The position numbers and the translations under genes were made by a program. 64,000 bases of DNA, from NCBI RefSeq assembly GCF_000379465.1, contig NZ_KB905414.1, positions 186,001-250,000 of the forward strand, read 5' to 3'. The DNA comes from Sciscionella marina DSM 45152. Lineage in GTDB: Bacteria > Actinomycetota > Actinomycetes > Mycobacteriales > Pseudonocardiaceae. The notes under the pieces are model-generated. The model did not search any database and was not told the DNA's origin. It saw nothing but the letters and a program-made list of their open reading frames with translations. This document shows, one piece after another, positions 42,035 through 51,237 of this stretch. The first letter of the stretch is position 1. The number at the start of each line of letters is the position of its first letter.

Positions 42035-43207
42035 ATGCCCACCCTCACCAGCGACGTGCACGCATTCGAAGCCCGCGCGACCGACGCCGAACTCGAGGAT
42101 CTGCGCGCGCGATTGGCCGCCGCGCGACTGCCGGAAACCGAGACGGTCCATCGCCGCGCACCCGATCCACGCCGATGGGATCAGGGTGTTCCGCTCGCCG
42201 ATCTCCTCGATGTCGTGCACTACTGGCGCACCGGATACGACTGGCGATCGTTCGAAGACCGGCTCGACCGGATCGGCCAGTTCCGCACGACCATCGATGA
42301 GCTGGGAATCCATTTCCTGCACCGCCGGTCCGCGCGCACGGATGCCACTCCGCTGCTCCTGACGCACGGATGGCCGGACAGCGTCGTCCGGTTCATCGAT
42401 GTGGTGGACGAGCTGACAGATCCGGAAGACGCCGCCGCGCCGGCGTTCCACGTCGTGATTCCCTCGCTGCCGGGCTTCGGGTACAGCGACAAGCCGAACA
42501 CCACCGGGTGGGGAACCGAAAAGATCGCGGCCGCCTGGGTGGAACTGATGAGACGGCTCGGCTACGGCGAATTCCTCGCCCACGGCGGCGACTGGGGAGG
42601 CAACATCACCACGATTCTCGGCGGCAGGTTCCCGGAACACGTTCTGGGCATCCACACCCTGTTCGCGCAGGGACCGCCCGGCCTGCCGACGGAGGGACTG
42701 ACGACGATCGAGCGCGGATGGGCCGAGGAAACCCATGATTTCTGGCAGCACCGCGCGGCGTACGCCAAGCAGCAGGCGGCCCGGCCGCAGACCATCGGCT
42801 ACTCGCTCGTCGACTCACCGGTCGGACTGCTCGCCTGGATCCTCGACAAATTCGCCGAGTGGTCGGACACCGAGGACAGCCCGTTCGAGACGATGTCCCG
42901 GGACAGGATTCTGGACGACGTCACCCTGTATTGGCTGACCCGAAGCGGCGCATCAGCGGCCCGCATTTACTACGAGAGCCACGATTCGCTCGACCCCGAA
43001 CTCCGGGTCGACGTCCCGGCGGCGATCACCGGGTATCCCCGCGATGTCGAGAAGTGCCCGCGGCCCTGGGCGCGGGAACGGTACCGGCAGATCGTCCGGT
43101 GGAAGACACCCGAAAGCGGGGGACATTTCCCGTCACTGGAGGTTCCCGGATATTTCGTCGAGGATCTACGCGAAGGGCTCGCGGCGGTTCTGGCCGCTCA
43201 TCGGTGA
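42035..43207 (+). CDS. Epoxide hydrolase (alpha/beta fold, N-terminal EHN domain)
   Basis: A 390-residue protein from an ATG with CAGGAGG upstream. Residues 1-110 are the EHN domain. The hydrolase core has HGWPDS (oxyanion hole), GGDWGG (nucleophilic Asp) and SGGHF (catalytic His near 365). Epoxide hydrolases of this type detoxify or process small epoxides in actinomycetes. It is the only gene on its side of the divergent CGNR pair. Confidence 0.9.
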   Translation: MPTLTSDVHAFEARATDAELEDLRARLAAARLPETETVHRRAPDPRRWDQGVPLADLLDVVHYWRTGYDWRSFEDRLDRIGQFRTTIDELGIHFLHRRSARTDATPLLLTHGWPDSVVRFIDVVDELTDPEDAAAPAFHVVIPSLPGFGYSDKPNTTGWGTEKIAAAWVELMRRLGYGEFLAHGGDWGGNITTILGGRFPEHVLGIHTLFAQGPPGLPTEGLTTIERGWAEETHDFWQHRAAYAKQQAARPQTIGYSLVDSPVGLLAWILDKFAEWSDTEDSPFETMSRDRILDDVTLYWLTRSGASAARIYYESHDSLDPELRVDVPAAITGYPRDVEKCPRPWARERYRQIVRWKTPESGGHFPSLEVPGYFVEDLREGLAAVLAAHR

Positions 43208-43225
43208 ACGCACCCAACGGTGCGA

Positions 43226-43252
43226 GCCGGAAGCCCCTCGAAGGCCTCCGGC
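43226..43252. terminator. Bidirectional hairpin between convergent genes
   Basis: GCCGGAAGCC (43226-43235) pairs with GGCCTCCGGC (43243-43252) with one mismatch and a 7-base loop. It lies in the 56-bp space between the convergent epoxide hydrolase and AsnC-family genes. Confidence 0.6.
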
Positions 43253-43263
43253 ATCCCCCGCGC

Positions 43264-44352
43264 TCATCGAGGTGCTCGCCGGATCGGTGCTGCTGAAGGT
43301 GGGCCCGGCAACGGAATCACCTCGCCGGTACAGCGCCCGTCCGGATGCATCAGCCAGCCGACCCGTTTGCTCGTGCGCAGGATGACCGAACCGTCCACGA
43401 TCCCGCCCGGGGGCAGCAGCCGTTCGAGAACGTCCTGCAGGGAAAGAAGATCGGCCAGGTCGGCGGTCCACGCGTTGACCACGAGGCTCGCCGAACCGGT
43501 CACCGACATGCACAGCCGGATCCGGGGATCCTCGCGCAACCGGGCCACGGTCTCGGGCAGTGCGCTGACCGGTAACCGGCACCACCACACCGCGTGCATC
43601 GGCCAGCGGGTATGCAACTGGGCGATCTCGCAGCGCAGCCGCAGCACCCCGGAGCCGAGCAGCGCGGCGAGCTGGCGGCGCACGGTCGATGCCGGGCGGT
43701 CCAGCCGCTGGGCGAGCTCGGCCGCGGTGGCCCTTCCGTCGTAGGCCAGCGCGGTCACCAGCGGTTCGAACACCCGGGAACGCAGGTAGACGGGCTCGTC
43801 CGGCCGGGCACGGTCGCGCTGCCCGGATCGCAGGATCGCCTCGCGCTGTCCCCGGTCGAGCGCGTCGAGCTGCCACTGACTGCCCTCGATGTGCATGCGG
43901 GCGCCGAGGTGGGAGCGGACCGTGGCCACTCCCGGCATAGCGCGCAGCTCGTCGAGCAGCAGCGCGGACAGTTCCCCGAACGTACCGGCGGACACGGTCA
44001 GCAGCAGATCCCTGCCCTGCGCGGCGTGTTCGAGATTGTGCACCCGGGGCATGCGTGCCACCCGCGCCGCCACCTCGTCCACGGATCCGGGAAGACAGTC
44101 CACCTCGACCAGCGCGACGACCGCGTCCCCGGAGAGCGCCCCGTGCACCGGATAGGCGGTCACCCAGGCAAGTCCGGCCGCCCGCAACCGCTGCCAGCGC
44201 TGGGCGAGCGCGGTGGGTGAACTGCCGAGCACCGGGGCGAGCACCGTCCAGGCGGCGCGGGGCCGCAGCTGCAAGGCGTGGATGAGCGCCAGATCGTCCT
44301 CGTTCACATCATCGTGATCGATTTCTTGCTGGTCAGTGGATTCAGTGATCAT
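43264..44352 (-). CDS. Lrp/AsnC family regulator, two-domain form
   Basis: A 362-residue protein with two Lrp-like units. The first helix-turn-helix is VNEDDLALIHALQLRPRAAWTVLAPVLGSSPTALAQRWQRL (about 15-55) followed by an AsnC ligand domain (RVHNLEHAAQGRDLLLTVSAG); a second helix-turn-helix is LVTALAYDGRATAAELAQRLDRPASTVRRQLAALL (about 198-232) followed by another ligand domain. This duplicated form is common in actinomycetes. It is divergent from an M20 amidohydrolase gene, 77 bp away, its likely target. Confidence 0.88.
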   Translation of the reverse strand: MITESTDQQEIDHDDVNEDDLALIHALQLRPRAAWTVLAPVLGSSPTALAQRWQRLRAAGLAWVTAYPVHGALSGDAVVALVEVDCLPGSVDEVAARVARMPRVHNLEHAAQGRDLLLTVSAGTFGELSALLLDELRAMPGVATVRSHLGARMHIEGSQWQLDALDRGQREAILRSGQRDRARPDEPVYLRSRVFEPLVTALAYDGRATAAELAQRLDRPASTVRRQLAALLGSGVLRLRCEIAQLHTRWPMHAVWWCRLPVSALPETVARLREDPRIRLCMSVTGSASLVVNAWTADLADLLSLQDVLERLLPPGGIVDGSVILRTSKRVGWLMHPDGRCTGEVIPLPGPPSAAPIRRAPR

Positions 44353-44429
44353 ATCCGTCGATCGGTCAGGTTTTCGCGGGTGTCGTTCCAGAATACGGCC
44401 GGACAGCGTGAACCGATGAAGGAGGGCTC

Positions 44430-45635
44430 GTGGACCTGCTCGACGACGCGGAAGAGATGCGGCCCGATCTGGTCCGGCTGCGCGAGGAACTGCACCGGAT
44501 CCCCGAGGTCGGCCTGGAGTTGCCGCGCACCCAGGAGCACGTCCTCGAGGAGCTCGGCGGACTGCCGCTGGAGGTCACCACGGGAACCGAGACCACCTCG
44601 GTCACCGCCGTGCTGCGCGGCACCGTCGAACCTGCCGATGGGCGGGAGCCGAGCACGGTGCTGCTCCGCGGCGATATGGACGCGCTGCCGATTCCGGAAA
44701 GTTCCGGGGAGGACTTCGCCGCCACCAACGGCGCGATGCACGCCTGCGGCCACGATCTGCACACCGCGGGGCTGGTCGGGGCGGCACGCCTGCTCAGTGC
44801 CCACCGGGATCGCCTCGCCGGGAATGTCGTGTTCATGTTCCAGCCCGGCGAGGAAGGCTACGACGGGGCCCGGGTGATGCTCGGGGAGGGTCTGCTCGAG
44901 GCAGCCGGGCGGCGCCCGGACCACGCCTACGCGCTGCACGTGGTGCCGCACCGCCTGCCCGCGGGACTGGTTTCCGGGCGGGCCGGGACGACCCTGTTCG
45001 CTTCCTACACCCTCGAGGTCACCGTGCACGGCACCGGCGGGCACGGCGCGACCCCACACGAGGGCAGGGATCCGGTCGTCGCCGCCGCCGAGATGGTCAG
45101 CACCCTGCAGACCGCGGTGACCCGTTCGTTCGACGTGTTCTCCTCGGTGATCGTCACGGTCGGCAGGCTCTCCGGTGGCACCTCGGCGAACATCATCGCC
45201 GACACGGCCTCTTTCGAGGCGACGGTGCGCACCACCAATGCCGATCTGGAGCCTCGGCTGCGCGAGGTGTTCGGCCGCTACCTGGAGGGAATCGCCGCGG
45301 CACACGGGGTTTCGGTGGAAATGCGGCTGGTCCCCGGTTATCCGGCCACGGTCAACGATGCCGCCGAAGCCGAGTTCAGCGCGCACGTGGCCAGGGAACT
45401 GTTCGGCGAGCAGCGATTCGACAGCCCGGACCATCCCACCCAGGGATCCGAGGACTTCTCCAGGGTGCTGCAGGAGGTGCCCGGCGCGCTGCTGTTCCTC
45501 GGCGCCCACATCCCGGATGCGGATCCCGCCTTTGTTCCGGCCAACCACTCCCCCAAGGCCCGGTTCGACGGATCGATGACCAGCCAGGGCGCCGCGTTGC
45601 TGGCCGGACTCGCTGCCGGACGGCTGGCCTGCTGA
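44430..45635 (+). CDS. M20 family amidohydrolase (IAA-amino acid/hippurate hydrolase type)
   Basis: A 401-residue zinc peptidase-family amidohydrolase from a GTG. The metal site segments are LLRGDMDALPI, MHACGHDLHTAGL and FQPGEEGYDGARVML; the lid domain is complete (GGHGATPHEGRDPVVAAAEMVS). This class (M20D) cleaves N-acyl amino acids such as hippurate or N-acetyl compounds. Regulation by the divergent AsnC-type protein is likely. It converges with the ArsR-type gene (7 bp gap). Confidence 0.9.
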   Translation: MDLLDDAEEMRPDLVRLREELHRIPEVGLELPRTQEHVLEELGGLPLEVTTGTETTSVTAVLRGTVEPADGREPSTVLLRGDMDALPIPESSGEDFAATNGAMHACGHDLHTAGLVGAARLLSAHRDRLAGNVVFMFQPGEEGYDGARVMLGEGLLEAAGRRPDHAYALHVVPHRLPAGLVSGRAGTTLFASYTLEVTVHGTGGHGATPHEGRDPVVAAAEMVSTLQTAVTRSFDVFSSVIVTVGRLSGGTSANIIADTASFEATVRTTNADLEPRLREVFGRYLEGIAAAHGVSVEMRLVPGYPATVNDAAEAEFSAHVARELFGEQRFDSPDHPTQGSEDFSRVLQEVPGALLFLGAHIPDADPAFVPANHSPKARFDGSMTSQGAALLAGLAAGRLAC

Positions 45636-45642
45636 ATCCCGG

Positions 45643-46740
45643 TCAACGAACGATTCGGGTGACCAGGTCGTGGCCGAGCCCGTACAGCTTGCTGAGCACG
45701 ATCCGGTACCGCACGGATCTCCCCTGCCGCTCGCCGATGACCAGCCCCGCGTCCCGCAATTTGCGCAGATGCCGGGACACCTGTTGCGGGCTCATTCCGG
45801 TGCGAGTGGCCAATTCCGTCGTGGTGCAGGATTCGTTGATCAGGTGACGGCACAACCCGAGCCGCACCGGATCGGTGAGCGCCAGCAGCCGGGCCCGCAC
45901 CTGTTCGAGACTGTCTTCCTCGGTGTGCTCGGCGGGGAACTGAACCAGTACCGGCAGGTTCATTCCCGGTTCGGACTCACCCTTGACCAGTAAATGCGGG
46001 TGACCGAACCGGGTGGGGACCAGGACCAGTTCCCGCCGGGTCAGGGAAAACCGTGCGGACTGCAGTTTCTCGAACCGCACGGTCTGCGCGGCGTTGTCGA
46101 CCTCCGCGGTCGGGGACAGTGAACTGACCACGAGCGGAAGCGGGCCGGTGCGCACCCGTTCGCCGAGCAGCTCGACGGAACCCCGCATGGCTGAGCGCAA
46201 TCGCGGCCACAGGGCACCGAAGAACAGCTCCCCGGCACCGAGCAGTACGGACAGCAACCGTTCGCGTACTCGTTCCGGATCGGCGACCAGTGCCGCGGCC
46301 AATGCTCCCCGCGCGGGCGAGCGATTGTTGCAGGCGCGCACGAATTCGCGCGCTCCCCCGGCATCGTCGAGCTCCCACGGGCAACTCTGCGCGAATCCGT
46401 GCACCGCGTCGGCGCACAATCTGGTGAACACATCGACATCCAACCGCTCCAGCGCGGCGACCGCCTCGTCCAGCTCACCGCTGCCGTCCGCGGTCAGCGG
46501 CAGCAGCAGCCGGGTCCGGAATCGCGCCCACAACGGTTCCAGGCGGCCGAGCTCCACCGCGAACCACTCGGGCAGGCCCGCACGCACCTCGCGCACCCAG
46601 CGCGCCCGATCGGGGTGGTGGCCCGGTTCGGCGAGCACATGCAGGCAGGCCATCAGTTCCGCGGCCGCATCGCATCGGGTCCGGACCGATTCCGGGCGGA
46701 TCCCGTGCAGATCGAGTACGACAGCCACGAACGTATCCAA
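45643..46740 (-). CDS. ArsR-family regulator with N-terminal DUF5937-like domain
   Basis: A 365-residue protein. Residues about 280-350 are an ArsR-type winged helix (ALTDPVRLGLCRHLINESCTTTELATRTGMSPQQVSRHLRKLRDAGLVIGERQGRSVRYRI). The first 270 residues resemble the DUF5937 region seen in long actinomycete ArsR-like regulators. It is divergent from an alpha/beta hydrolase/MFS pair, with an inverted repeat in the gap. Confidence 0.85.
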   Translation of the reverse strand: MDTFVAVVLDLHGIRPESVRTRCDAAAELMACLHVLAEPGHHPDRARWVREVRAGLPEWFAVELGRLEPLWARFRTRLLLPLTADGSGELDEAVAALERLDVDVFTRLCADAVHGFAQSCPWELDDAGGAREFVRACNNRSPARGALAAALVADPERVRERLLSVLLGAGELFFGALWPRLRSAMRGSVELLGERVRTGPLPLVVSSLSPTAEVDNAAQTVRFEKLQSARFSLTRRELVLVPTRFGHPHLLVKGESEPGMNLPVLVQFPAEHTEEDSLEQVRARLLALTDPVRLGLCRHLINESCTTTELATRTGMSPQQVSRHLRKLRDAGLVIGERQGRSVRYRIVLSKLYGLGHDLVTRIVR

Positions 46741-46756
46741 CCATCACCACTGCGCC

Positions 46757-46784
46757 GATGTTTGTCTCAGGTGCGGTAAACATC
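46757..46784. promoter_or_regulatory. Inverted repeat between the ArsR-type gene and the PF20091 hydrolase gene
   Basis: GATGTTT (46757-46763) and AAACATC (46778-46784) form a perfect 7-bp inverted repeat with a 14-base spacer, in the 112-bp gap of two divergent genes. It is a plausible operator for the ArsR-type protein. Confidence 0.5.
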
Positions 46785-46852
46785 CATCCGATTCCGGGCA
46801 GTCGGTTGCCATACTCCCTCGCTGTACCGCTGAACCGACGTGAGGTGAACCG

Positions 46853-48175
46853 ATGCCCGATGCCGTGCTTTCCGGACCGATCACGGAAACGGAGACCTCC
46901 CGGGCGCATGTGCTCGAACCGTACGGGCTGGACCGGCTCGCGGAGTACGACTACGTGCAGGAGGAATACCTCGTGGAGGGCACGGCCGCGGGCGCCGGGT
47001 TCGGCACCCGGATCCTGGTGCGCAGGCCCGCGGATGTGCGCCGGTGCAGCGGAACCGCGATCACCGAGGTGAGCCACATCTGGGGCGGTACCTCGGTATG
47101 GCGGGCGATCAACCGGTTCGTCATGCGCGGCAACCACGTCTGGGTGGAGATCGATTCGCAGGCACCGTCCGCGATGGGGCTCGTCGCGGCCTCGGCTCCG
47201 GAGCGGTACCGCTCGTTCCGGTTCCTGGAAGGCGAACACGCCAAGGATTTCGCCGCGAGCATCCCGTTCGAGCCTGGGCTGGGCCGCGAAGAGCTCGCCG
47301 CACGCTACGACGCGTTCATGGCCCGCTGGCGGGCGGCGACCCCGCAGTCGCCGGAGATCATCGCCGCCACCGCCCGCGCCCTGCGCGCGGGACTCCCGGG
47401 ATGTGGCTTCGCCGCCCGGAAAATCTTCTTCGGCGGGATCTCGCAGACCGGCGGCGTGGTGCGCGAGTTCATCGGCAACCACCACGCGGAATACCCGGTC
47501 TTCGACGGCTACCTGCCCGGCGCTTCCGGCGGTCCCGCGCTTCCGGACATCGACGCCCCGGTGATCGAGGTACTCGGCGAGGCCGAATTCCAGTCCGTCC
47601 GGGAACCCTGCGGGGTTTCCGGCCAGGTGCGTGGCCTGACTCACCGGCGCGCGGACGGTCCGCTGTTCCGGCTCTACGAGGTCGCCGGGATGGCGCACCG
47701 GGAGACCCGGTACATGTCGGCGGCGGATCGCGCCCGGTTGGCCCACTGCCCGCTGCCGGAGGCCGCGCGGTGGAGCACCTTCCCGAACGGGCACGTCTAC
47801 CACGCGCTGTGGCAGGCGCTGCTCGACTGGAGCGAGCACGGTACCCCGCCGCCTCCGGGCAAGGTCCTGGAAACCGTTGCGGGCACCGAGGAACTCGTCC
47901 GCGATGAACACGGCAACGCCCTCGGCGGGTTGCGCACCACCTACACCGACGTACCGGTGTCCACGCTCGTCGCGGCCACCCCGGTCGGGCGCCCGAGCTG
48001 GTACCACGGCAACGAAACCCCGTTCCCGGCGGATAAACTCCGCCGCCTCTACGGGGACGGCGAACGCTACCGGCGCGCCGTCGCGGCCCGCCTCGAGGAA
48101 TACATCCACGAAGGCACCTATCTGCCCATCGACGCGGAGGAGATCCGCCGCGCGCCCGTTCCCGCCCCGAACTGA
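46853..48175 (+). CDS. Alpha/beta hydrolase domain-containing protein (PF20091 type)
   Basis: A 440-residue protein of the large 'alpha/beta hydrolase domain' family (PF20091). The nucleophile motif is GGISQTGGVVREFI (about residues 199-212), fitting the family's G-x-S-Q-S/T-G. Other segments are SHIWGGTSVWRAINRFVMRGNHVWVEIDSQ and LYEVAGMAHRETRYM. There is no signal peptide. The gene is 10 bp upstream of an MFS carrier, so the pair likely imports and cleaves an ester or amide. Confidence 0.8.
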   Translation: MPDAVLSGPITETETSRAHVLEPYGLDRLAEYDYVQEEYLVEGTAAGAGFGTRILVRRPADVRRCSGTAITEVSHIWGGTSVWRAINRFVMRGNHVWVEIDSQAPSAMGLVAASAPERYRSFRFLEGEHAKDFAASIPFEPGLGREELAARYDAFMARWRAATPQSPEIIAATARALRAGLPGCGFAARKIFFGGISQTGGVVREFIGNHHAEYPVFDGYLPGASGGPALPDIDAPVIEVLGEAEFQSVREPCGVSGQVRGLTHRRADGPLFRLYEVAGMAHRETRYMSAADRARLAHCPLPEAARWSTFPNGHVYHALWQALLDWSEHGTPPPPGKVLETVAGTEELVRDEHGNALGGLRTTYTDVPVSTLVAATPVGRPSWYHGNETPFPADKLRRLYGDGERYRRAVAARLEEYIHEGTYLPIDAEEIRRAPVPAPN

Positions 48176-48185
48176 GGTCAGCCCC

Positions 48186-49475
48186 ATGTCCGCTTCCGCC
48201 CGCACCACCGTGCGCGATGTCGCCGCGGCCACCATCGGACACGGCATGGAGAACTACGCGTTCTCCGTGTACGCGCTCATGTCCGGGGTGATCGCGGAAA
48301 AGTACTTCCCGGCGAGCAATCCGGCGCTTTCTCTGCTCGCCTCGGTCGCCACCTTCGGCGTCTCCTTCCTGATCCGACCGTTCGGGGCGATCGTCCTCGG
48401 CGTGTACGCCGACCGCAGGGGCCGCATCCCGGCACTTTCGTTGTGCATCAAGCTGATGTTCATCGGCACCGTGCTCATGGCGTTCATGCCCAGCTACGCC
48501 AGTATCGGGGTGCTGGCTCCGATCGGCATGTTTCTCGCGCTGCTGATCAAAGGATTCTCCTACGGCGGCGAGTTCTCCAGCGCCGCCTCGTTCCTGATCG
48601 AACGGAATCCGGCGCGGCGCGGGTTCTTCGGCAGCTGGGTCATCGCCAGCCAGTCGATCGCCAGCCTGCTCGCCGCGGTGCTGCTCACCGTGCTCACCGC
48701 GGCGCTGCCCGATACCGTCTTCGACGCCTGGGCCTGGCGGATCCCGCTCGCCTTCGGTGTGCTCGTCGGCCCGGTCGGCTACTACCTGCGCCGGAAACTG
48801 CGCGACTCCGCCGAATACCACGCCGCCCGCACCGAAGTCCGGCGACACCCGCTGCGCGAGGTGTTCAGTACCCAGAAAACCCGCATGCTCCTGGTCATCG
48901 GGCTCGTCGCGTTCTCCTCCTCGAGCAGCTACCTGGTCACCTACATGCCGACGATGAGCGTCCGCGAGCTCGGCATGCCGTCGTCCGCGACTTTCCTGGC
49001 CGCCGTGGTCGGTTACACGGTCTCCGTGGTCGCCGATCCGGTCGCCGGGCACTGCTCCGACCGATTCGGCCGGGTACGGGTCATGGTCATCGGCAGCATC
49101 GGCCTCGCCGTCACCATCCTCCCGCTGTTCCTGTTGTTGACCACGAACCCGCTGCTGCCGGTCATGATCACCGTCATGGCGCTGATCGCCCTCATCAAAT
49201 CCTGTTACACCGCGCCGAACACCGCGTTCAAGGCGGAAATATTCCCCACCCATATCCGCAGCACCGGGCTTTCCATCGGCTACAACATCGGGCTCGCCCT
49301 GTTCGGCGGCTGCACCCAGCTCATTTCGACCGGGCTCATCCAGCTCACCGGAACCGCACTGGCGCCCAGCTTCTGGCTCATCGCCACCGCGATCATCAGC
49401 ACCGTCAGCGTCTGCTGCGCCGCACGGCTCGGCCGGAGCAGGCCCCGGGAGGTCGTGCGCGCGGCGGTGCGGTGA
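48186..49475 (+). CDS. MFS transporter, metabolite:H+ symporter (MHS) type
   Basis: The ATG at 48186 gives 429 residues; the frame upstream overlaps the hydrolase gene. Twelve transmembrane helices are expected. Family motifs include FLIRPFGAIVLGVYADRRGR (loop 2-3, the RPxGxxxxGxxxDRxGR pattern), GFSYGGEFSSAASFLIERNPARRGFFGSW and the helix-7-8 motif DRFGRVRVM. MHS members carry organic acids, betaines and related compounds. It is coupled in position to the PF20091 hydrolase. Confidence 0.88.
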   Translation: MSASARTTVRDVAAATIGHGMENYAFSVYALMSGVIAEKYFPASNPALSLLASVATFGVSFLIRPFGAIVLGVYADRRGRIPALSLCIKLMFIGTVLMAFMPSYASIGVLAPIGMFLALLIKGFSYGGEFSSAASFLIERNPARRGFFGSWVIASQSIASLLAAVLLTVLTAALPDTVFDAWAWRIPLAFGVLVGPVGYYLRRKLRDSAEYHAARTEVRRHPLREVFSTQKTRMLLVIGLVAFSSSSSYLVTYMPTMSVRELGMPSSATFLAAVVGYTVSVVADPVAGHCSDRFGRVRVMVIGSIGLAVTILPLFLLLTTNPLLPVMITVMALIALIKSCYTAPNTAFKAEIFPTHIRSTGLSIGYNIGLALFGGCTQLISTGLIQLTGTALAPSFWLIATAIISTVSVCCAARLGRSRPREVVRAAVR

Positions 49476-49526
49476 ACGGCCTCGGTCGGTACTGGACGGG
49501 AACCCACACCGCCAGTTCGTGGCCGC

Positions 49527-49549
49527 CCGGTTCCCGGAAGTGGAACCGG
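49527..49549. terminator. Bidirectional hairpin between the MFS gene and the amidase operon
   Basis: CCGGTTCC (49527-49534) and GGAACCGG (49542-49549) form an 8-bp stem with a 7-base loop in the space between two convergent genes. Confidence 0.65.
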
Positions 49550-50407
49550 TCAGCGCGCGGTGAGCGCCGTGTAGAGCTCCGGGCGGCGGTCCGCGAACAG
49601 GCCCCACATGTAGCGTTCCTCGCGCGCCCGCTCGAGGTTCAGCCGAGCCACCAGTACCTCTTCGCCGTGTTCCCCGGCCTCGGCGAGGATTTCCCCGTGG
49701 TGGTCGGCGATGAAGGAGTTGCCGAGGAATTCGAGGCTGCAACCGTCCACAATGGATTCTGTGCCCGTCCGATTGCTCGCCAGCACCGGGATGAAGTTGG
49801 CGGCCGCGTGTCCTTGCATGCAGCGCCGCCATTGGGGCATGGGTGTGCCGCCCGGATACAGCGGGTCGCTGCCGATCGCGGTCGGGTAGAGCAGCAGGTC
49901 CGCGCCTCGGAGTGTCAGCACCCGGGCCGCTTCGGGGAACCATTGGTCCCAGCAGACTCCCGCGCCGATCCGGCCGACGGCGGTGTGCCAGACGAGCAGA
50001 CCGGTGTCCCCCTCGGAGAAGTAGAACTTCTCGAAGTAGCCGGGGTCGTCCGGGATATGGGATTTCCGGTAGACGCCGAGCAGGCTGCCATCGGCGTCGA
50101 TCATCGCGACGGAATTGAACAGCGCATTCGGTGTTCGCTCGTAGAAGCTGACCGGCAGCACCACGCCGAGTTCGGCCGCCAGCGAGCGCATCCGGGTGAG
50201 GACCGGCGAACGGTCCGCCTCGCACGCGCGTGCGAGGTGGACCGGATCCTGTTGCTGGCAGAAGTACGGCCCGGCGAACAATTCCTGGAGGAGCACGAGT
50301 TGCGCGCCGTGCGCGGCGGCGTACCGGATGAGCCGTTCGGCGCGGTCGAGATTCTCGCTCTGCCGGTCGGTACAGGACATCTGGGTGACCGCGACGTTGA
50401 TCGCCAT
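49550..50407 (-). CDS. Nitrilase-superfamily amidase (N-carbamoylputrescine amidase/beta-ureidopropionase type)
   Basis: The ATG at 50407 gives 285 residues. The Glu-Lys-Cys triad is visible: LLQELFAGPYF (Glu), YRKSHIPDDPGYFEKFYFSEGDTG (Lys) and AGVCWDQWFPEAARV (Cys). The last two motifs are characteristic of N-carbamoylputrescine amidase-type enzymes, which release NH3 and CO2 from N-carbamoyl amines. Ends 14 bp from the second nitrilase-like gene upstream, in the operon with an SDR and NCS1 permease. Confidence 0.88.
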   Translation of the reverse strand: MAINVAVTQMSCTDRQSENLDRAERLIRYAAAHGAQLVLLQELFAGPYFCQQQDPVHLARACEADRSPVLTRMRSLAAELGVVLPVSFYERTPNALFNSVAMIDADGSLLGVYRKSHIPDDPGYFEKFYFSEGDTGLLVWHTAVGRIGAGVCWDQWFPEAARVLTLRGADLLLYPTAIGSDPLYPGGTPMPQWRRCMQGHAAANFIPVLASNRTGTESIVDGCSLEFLGNSFIADHHGEILAEAGEHGEEVLVARLNLERAREERYMWGLFADRRPELYTALTAR

Positions 50408-50421
50408 GGCATGCCTCCTGA

Positions 50422-51237
50422 TCAGTCGATGGCGTGCCGGGGCGCCAGCAACCGCACCACCGCGGCGACCCGCTCGTGTTCCGCGGCCACGTCGATCCGG
50501 GCCCGGAGCAGTTCCGCTTCGCCGGTGCCGCGTGCGGCGGCCGCGACGGTGCGCCCGTCCGGGGCGATCACGCGGCTGCCGCCCAGCATCGGAACCCCTG
50601 GACCGCACTGCTGGTTGGCCATGATCCACCACTGGCCGTTGGTGATCGCGTGTGCCGGATACAGGGTGTCCCACCAGGATTCCGCGTCCACCTCGTAGGC
50701 CGCGGGGGCGAGCACCACACCGGCACCGGCGGCGGCAAGTTCCCTCGCGGTCTCGGGGAAATCGCCGTCGAAACAGATGGCGCAGCCGATGCGGCCGAGT
50801 TCGGCGGTGTCCACGGTCTCGAACCGGCTGCCCGCGGCGAACACACCGGGTTCCCCGCCCGGGGGATACAGGTGCACTTTCCGTTGCGCCAGTACGAGTT
50901 CGCCGGTCGAATCGAAGACGAGCGCGGTGTTGTACAGCAGTTCGCCCGCGGATTCGACGAACGTTCCGGCGCACAGCAGTATCCCGTGCTTCGCGGCGAG
51001 TGCGGCGAACCGGCGCGCCCGTGGCCCGTCGAGCGGTTCGGCGACGGCCGTGGCATCGCGGGGCAGCGATTCGTTCCGGTAGCCGCAGGCCCACAGTTCG
51101 GGCAGCACGACAACCGAACATCCCTGCCCCGCGAGTGTGCCGATCGCTTCGGTGGCAACGGTTTCGTTGTACTCGGGATCTCCGGGAACCGGAGCCCACT
51201 GGGCGATGCCGACGGTGACCGGTTGCGCCGTGTTCAT
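50422..51237 (-). CDS. Nitrilase-superfamily carbon-nitrogen hydrolase
   Basis: A 271-residue second member of the superfamily. Triad segments are VVLPELWACGY (Glu), QRKVHLYPPGGEPGVFAAG (Lys) and IGCAICFDGDFPETAREL (Cys). It differs from the neighbouring carbamoylputrescine-type enzyme and is closer to general amidases such as omega-amidase or formamidase-like members. Its start overlaps the SDR stop (ATGA at 51234-51237). The two hydrolases may act in sequence on one substrate. Confidence 0.87.
   Translation of the reverse strand: MNTAQPVTVGIAQWAPVPGDPEYNETVATEAIGTLAGQGCSVVVLPELWACGYRNESLPRDATAVAEPLDGPRARRFAALAAKHGILLCAGTFVESAGELLYNTALVFDSTGELVLAQRKVHLYPPGGEPGVFAAGSRFETVDTAELGRIGCAICFDGDFPETARELAAAGAGVVLAPAAYEVDAESWWDTLYPAHAITNGQWWIMANQQCGPGVPMLGGSRVIAPDGRTVAAAARGTGEAELLRARIDVAAEHERVAAVVRLLAPRHAID

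Noticed and set aside
43044-43385. Small plus-strand frame across the end of the epoxide hydrolase gene
   Set aside because: It overlaps the real gene and the hairpin, and its composition is typical of an out-of-frame reading.
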